Origin: Spinacia oleracea
Lineage: Eukaryota > Streptophyta > Magnoliopsida > Caryophyllales > Amaranthaceae
DNA: 64,000 bases
Direction: 5' to 3'
Assembly (NCBI RefSeq): GCF_020520425.1
Contig: NC_079492.1
Span: forward strand, 142,046,361 to 142,110,360
The notes beneath the pieces are model-generated. The model ran no database searches, was not told the DNA's origin, and saw only the letters and a list, made by a program, of their open reading frames with translations. A program made the translations under genes and the position numbers. Of the stretch, positions 59,785 to 64,000 are shown in pieces. The stretch's first letter is position 1. Each line of letters begins with the position of its first letter.

Positions 59785-60182
59785 TACTTACTTGCTACAA
59801 ATCTATCATCAATAATTTCACCACTGATCCCCATAACCAGATGAAGATAGAGAGGACTCTGCAATTGCACAAGACTTAATAAAATAAATCTAAGGAATGA
59901 ATAAAATCGCAACTCAACTAATTGGCATGCAGAAATATGTTTAATTACTGTGCTTAGTGTATCACTACAAATTTTCAAGAAATATAAATTATTTTGATCA
60001 GATGTTCAACTCGATTGACATACTTATACACAATTAAGTAATCAACCCAATAGAAAAAGGCAAAACAACAATAACAGATAAGTGATTCAACTAACCCTTA
60101 TGAATGTTGTAGTCAGCAAGAGTACGATCACCTTCAAACTGATTTCCAGCAAAGATCAGCCTCTGTTGGTCGGGTGGAATGC
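59785..60182 (-). pseudogene. Ubiquitin gene fragment (two exon-like pieces)
   Basis: On the minus strand, 60182-60096 encodes [15 protein letters not shown] then [13 protein letters not shown], matching ubiquitin residues about 36-63 with substitutions (canonical [17 protein letters not shown]). It has a matching acceptor and donor (gttagt). A second piece starting at 59858 resumes with ESS and then LHLV, as in ubiquitin ESTLHLV. It then shifts frame and ends in unrelated residues instead of LRLRGG. The N-terminal third (MQIFVKT...) was not found; only a weak resemblance exists at about 60400. The family is intronless in most polyubiquitin genes, so the split is unusual. It is probably a decayed ubiquitin-like gene, not functional. 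Confidence 0.65.
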
Positions 60183-60350
60183 CTATCATACAGAAAGCAA
60201 TCATTTACCCTCTCATTCGATACAACAAAAACCAATGCTTAAAATATATGTAGACCATTTAACATAATAACACTATTAATCTATACTCACTATGTGCTCA
60301 ATAAGCACGCCAAAAAACAGAACACAATCACATGTTCAACAGAATTATCT

Positions 60351-60484
60351 TACGAAATCCAATTCCCAATTAGGTTTGCCACATTAATCTCATCATCGCC
60401 AGATTCAATGGCACATTCAGACAGATTTCCAGATTTAAATTTAACTTACGAAATCCAATTCCCAATTTGGTTTGCCACATTAAA
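60351..60484. repeat. 95-bp spaced direct repeat
   Basis: The word cttacgaaatccaattccca and its continuation to gtttgccacattaa occur at 60351-60389 and 60446-60484 with one difference. It is probably a small local duplication inside the decayed ubiquitin region. Confidence 0.8.
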
Positions 60485-60864
60485 CATGAACTATGAATAT
60501 AATAACTTTGTTGTCGTCTACTATATTCAATTACTAAAAGAAAATATCAGTTCCCAATTTACGGTAGGTTAGAACACTTTGCCAAAATCAAGTTTATACC
60601 AATTTAGATTATACCTTTACAATTACCCAATTCAAATTTCAATCAACCACATACAAAATATCAAAACATGAGCGAAATTAATTCAACTTCAATTATCCAA
60701 ACTCAATCAATCAGAACGATTTAAATCACACCCGTGTTATAACCCACATCAAAATTCAATCACCAAAAAACAAAATTCAAATAAAATTACAACTTTTGAC
60801 AAAATTCAAATAATATTACAACTTTTGACAAAATTCAGCAACTAAAACCCATAAAGATTATACC

Positions 60865-62853
60865 TCGGAATTGATGGAAGTGATGGGACAGACAGCGGTC
60901 GTCGGAGGTTGGGAGGCGGTGAGAAAGGCGGTACGTTAGAGTCGAAAGTAAATGGAGGAGATGAAAGGCGGTAGGAAAGACAGTACTTTGCTTTTGCGGA
61001 GTTCCCGATCTCTTCAGTTATCCTGCTCTTAGTTTTTTAGTTGAATAATAATATTTTTGGTGATTTTGGAGTATATTGTCACATGACATAAGTTTAATTG
61101 GGTTTCAATATTTTTTTAATTTTATTTTACATAATTAGGTTTCAAAGTGACGCGGCTAAATACTTAATAATTGTAAAGAATACAAGGCCGTTAGGTAAGG
61201 TAATAGTACTCTCTTATGGGGAGTTTGGTATGGGGTATTCAGAAAAGGGAAAGAAAATGAGAATGAGATGGGTTGATTCCCTTTGTTGTTGTTTGTAATG
61301 TCATTTTAATCATTCCCTTTACCCTCTTCGGCTCTTCTTACCCCCAAACTCCTCTAAACTGATTCCCCACACCCGCCATGGTATTTGCATTCCCTTTCCC
61401 TAAACTACCAATGCACCACCACAACCCATACACCACCACCTACTTCCCAACCACCACCCATACACCACCATACAACTACTGTCCAATCTAATAACGCCGT
61501 CATTCTCACCGGCACCCTCGTCGGAACCAACAAAACCACCACAAAATCTCACTAACCAACCATGAAACCCCACCCCAACCACCGAAAGCACCACCCCAAA
61601 CCTCCAAAAATCCCACCAAACCTCCCGGCAACACTAAAACTACTGGAAACCACAACCCATACACCGACAGCCCACCCCAAACCCCAAAAATACCATCCAA
61701 CAATCGAAACCCCACCCATTTGTAAATGTTGATGAAGATGGTGATAATAAGGTGAAGTAAAGGGTGAAGAAATTGAAGTTCCCTCATGTATACCATCTAG
61801 ATTTCCTTGTTGAGTGGATTCTCAATTGTAAAACAAGTAGATCGAACTGCTATTTCATGTCTTGTTTGTCTCTCCCTTTTGCTTAATTCTACTTCTCTTG
61901 GTTCTTCACTATTTAATTTGTCCAGAAGTGTGAATCCAGTGCTAATAAGGAATTGGCGGCAAAAGCAAGAGAGAAGAGGGGAAGGGTGGTGGTGGTGGTG
62001 GTAGAAGGAAGGTTAATATGGTAGGCTGGTAGTTGTACATTGAGATTTTTTTTTTATTTCTAAAACAAACAACTTGGTAAATCTAAGGGTTTAGCTTTCC
62101 ATTCTCTTTCTATCGACACATGAGATACATATGGTATAGTCTTTGGAATTTTGAATCAACATTCATATGGCAGATTGAAGATAGTTTTTGGGAGGTGAAA
62201 ACTTGTTGAAGAATGGAGCACGAAAGACTTGAACCTAGTCCCATAGAAATAGAATAGAACATGACTTGAAGATCGTTTACACATTACGAGAAAGACAATT
62301 ATAAGGATTAGGAATCTGACATATCTATTTCCATCTGAGCTCTTTATATAACTTAGAATACTTTAGAGCATACGACGCCTACAAAAAGAATCATACTTCA
62401 CTATTTGGTAGAAGAGATACATTTCAACTACCCGCCATAATTTACATGAAACACAGATAAATAACAACTAATTTTCCGCTTACTGTACTTTCCTTTCTCC
62501 TTGACTATCACCTAAGCTTTACAAATTACACGAGGTTCTTGATGGTCACGATGGATGATAATAGAAAATTAGCAAGTGTAATTAACTTATTACCAGTAAA
62601 ACCTACTAATACATGTAAACCGAACCACTGCCTAGTGTAGGGGAATAGTAGGCAGTGGCTCCTGGGGCCTCCTGTCCCAATCAAGTTCAAGTCGGGCAAT
62701 ATTATTAAACTAAGGAAGGAGTACGTACCAGTAATTTCCAACCGCTTCTCGGGACTCCCTTGGTATAATTTGAGCATCCACATCCTTCAAGCAATTGGCA
62801 AGAACATTAAGACTTCCGTCTCACCTTTCACCAAATTAAAAAAGGGTATTTTT
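60865..62853. other. Intergenic region with CCACC-rich low-complexity DNA
   Basis: At about 61385-61700 the plus strand is an extended run of caccacc, aacccc and ccaccc words; the opposite strand reads as Gly/Val/Trp-rich frames that are not believed. A (GGT)n run lies at about 61985-62002. At about 62750-62815 (minus) a stretch LKDVDAQIIPRESREAVGNY followed by gtacgt looks exon-like, but I cannot assign it. Confidence 0.4.
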
Positions 62854-64000
62854 TTAGAGAATTCTTTCTAGCTTTTCCTTCATTCGCTGAACAGCAGCTC
62901 TCAAGGTGTCCTCATCTTTGCAAAATGTAAATCTCACAAGATTCTTGCCCTCTTCAGGGTTCAAATAGAAAATACTAGTTGGGATTGCCACTACCCCAAC
63001 TTCCTTGATCAGATACTCACAGAACGCAACATCATCCATCTGGCCGAAAGGGGTGTGATCTACTATCACAAAGTAGGTCCCGCTTGATGGGAATACTTTA
63101 AAACCAGCTTCCTTCAGTCCTTCCACGAAAATCCCTTTTTAACCTTGTAATCCTTCTTCAACTCCTCGTAATATGAGTCCGGTGCTCTCAGAGCAGTTGC
63201 TGCGGCATGCTGCATGGGGGTCGAAGTAGCAAACGTGAGGTATGCTTGTGCTTGCCTTACTCCCCACGTCAAATGTGGGGGTGCTATGGCCCACCCAATT
63301 TTCCACCCTGTTAGAGAGAATGTCTTCGCAAGGGAATTTATGGTTACAGTACGCTCATGCATGCCAGGAAGAGATGCTATGGAGATGTGATCCGTTTCAA
63401 ACGCTAACTTGTCGTACACCTCATCAGAGAAAACCAAAACATCATTTTCAATGCACAAAGATGCAAGGACATCAAGTTCCTCTCGAGTAAACATCTTTCC
63501 AGTTGGGTTATGAGGAGTATTTATAAGGATTGCTCGGGTGTTCTTTGAAATTGTGGACATGAGCTCATCAAGAGGTATTGCAAACTCTGGGGGCCGCAAG
63601 GTGATGCCTTTAACTTTAGCACCAGCCATTGAAAGATTAATTTCATAAGAATCATAAAATGGGGCAAATAGAATGACCTCATCACCAGGATTTATCAATC
63701 CAACATGGTAGCAGCAATGGCTTCTGTGCAACCTGAGGTGACAGTGACTTCCTTTTCAGGATCAACTGCCAGTCCTGTGTCTCTTAAACCTCTCGGCTAT
63801 AGCAGAGTTGAGGTCAGAAACTCCATAACCACGAGCATACTGGTTTTTACCATCATTAATGGCTTGAATAGCAGCTTCTTTCACAAACTCAGGTCCATCA
63901 AAGTTCGGAGATCCCTGGCCAAGGTTAATTGCTCCGTGTTTGATAGCTAGCTGGCTCATCTGTGTGAAAATTGTAGTGTTACTCTTCTCTAAGCACTTCG
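62854..64000 (-). pseudogene. Class I aminotransferase (kynurenine/glutamine transaminase type), intronless and frameshifted
   Basis: The coding sequence runs without introns from the window edge to a stop at 62854-62856. Recognisable parts are AINLGQGSPNFDGPEF, NQYARGYGVSDLNSAIAERF, EVTVTSGCTEAIAATM, NTPHNPTGKMFT, FSDEVYDKLAFE, NSLAKTFSLTGWKIGW (with the PLP-binding Lys) and VRFTFCKDEDTL. The plant relatives are PLP enzymes acting on aromatic or sulphur amino acids with 2-oxo acids (At1g77670-like). Three single-base frame shifts break it, near 63775, 63700 and 63132. The intronless state with frameshifts suggests a processed (retro)copy, with A-rich DNA right after the stop. The 5' end lies outside the window, so a target duplication could not be tested. 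Confidence 0.85.

Noticed and set aside
61400-61796. Gly/Val/Trp-rich open frames, minus strand
   Set aside because: They are the complement of a CCACC-rich low-complexity tract, with no conserved domain.
1-64000. CRISPR arrays, operons, prophage or bacterial contamination
   Set aside because: No regular spacer arrays or Shine-Dalgarno-led gene strings. Introns and plant transposons run throughout.

Overview
The window is nuclear DNA of a flowering plant. The evidence is AT-rich sequence, genes split by GT-AG introns, chloroplast-targeted products, and a dense load of plant transposons (Stowaway MITEs, tRNA-type SINEs, L1-type LINE ends carrying RNase H, hAT, PIF/Harbinger and Helitron elements, solo LTRs). 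Repeat texture, including a very common 9-mer TACGGAGTA, suggests a Caryophyllales genome such as spinach or beet. That placement is an impression, not a proof.

Layout. At the left end is an intronless A20/AN1 stress-associated zinc-finger gene (2691-3170, +). A two-exon LITTLE ZIPPER gene follows (9209-9627, +). Next come a four-exon Ycf49-like (DUF2499) chloroplast protein gene (14493-17689, -) with an antisense LINE in its second intron, and a five-exon gene for an unrecognised small membrane protein (19258-22129, +). A nine-exon BASS-family plastid metabolite transporter gene, BASS6-type, occupies 23690-30663 (-). From 30.7 to 48.6 kb lies a transposon-rich stretch holding a broken NRPB7-like gene (33192-41896, -), whose first exon is split by two nested transposon stacks. 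A four-exon TVP38/TMEM64 (VTT domain) membrane protein gene is at 48619-52826 (+). A five-exon, apparently intact NRPB7-like RNA polymerase subunit gene is at 57174-58390 (+). The right end holds a ubiquitin gene fragment (about 59.8-60.2 kb, -) and a frameshifted, intronless aminotransferase copy that runs off the window edge (62854-64000, -).

How the genes relate. They do not form a pathway. However, four of them (SAP, Ycf49-like, BASS6, TVP38) occur in the same order that I recall for Arabidopsis At4g22820, At4g22830, At4g22840 and At4g22850. This looks like a deeply conserved gene block loosened by insertions. The two NRPB7-like copies are an inverted duplication about 16 kb apart. I reconstructed all intron-exon structures by eye from splice sites, reading phase and family similarity. 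No database search was possible. I found no CRISPR array, operon, rRNA gene or credible tRNA gene, and no clearly new molecular system. The most unusual signals are the nested-insertion stratigraphy, the word-like hAT arrays and the TACGGAGTA enrichment.
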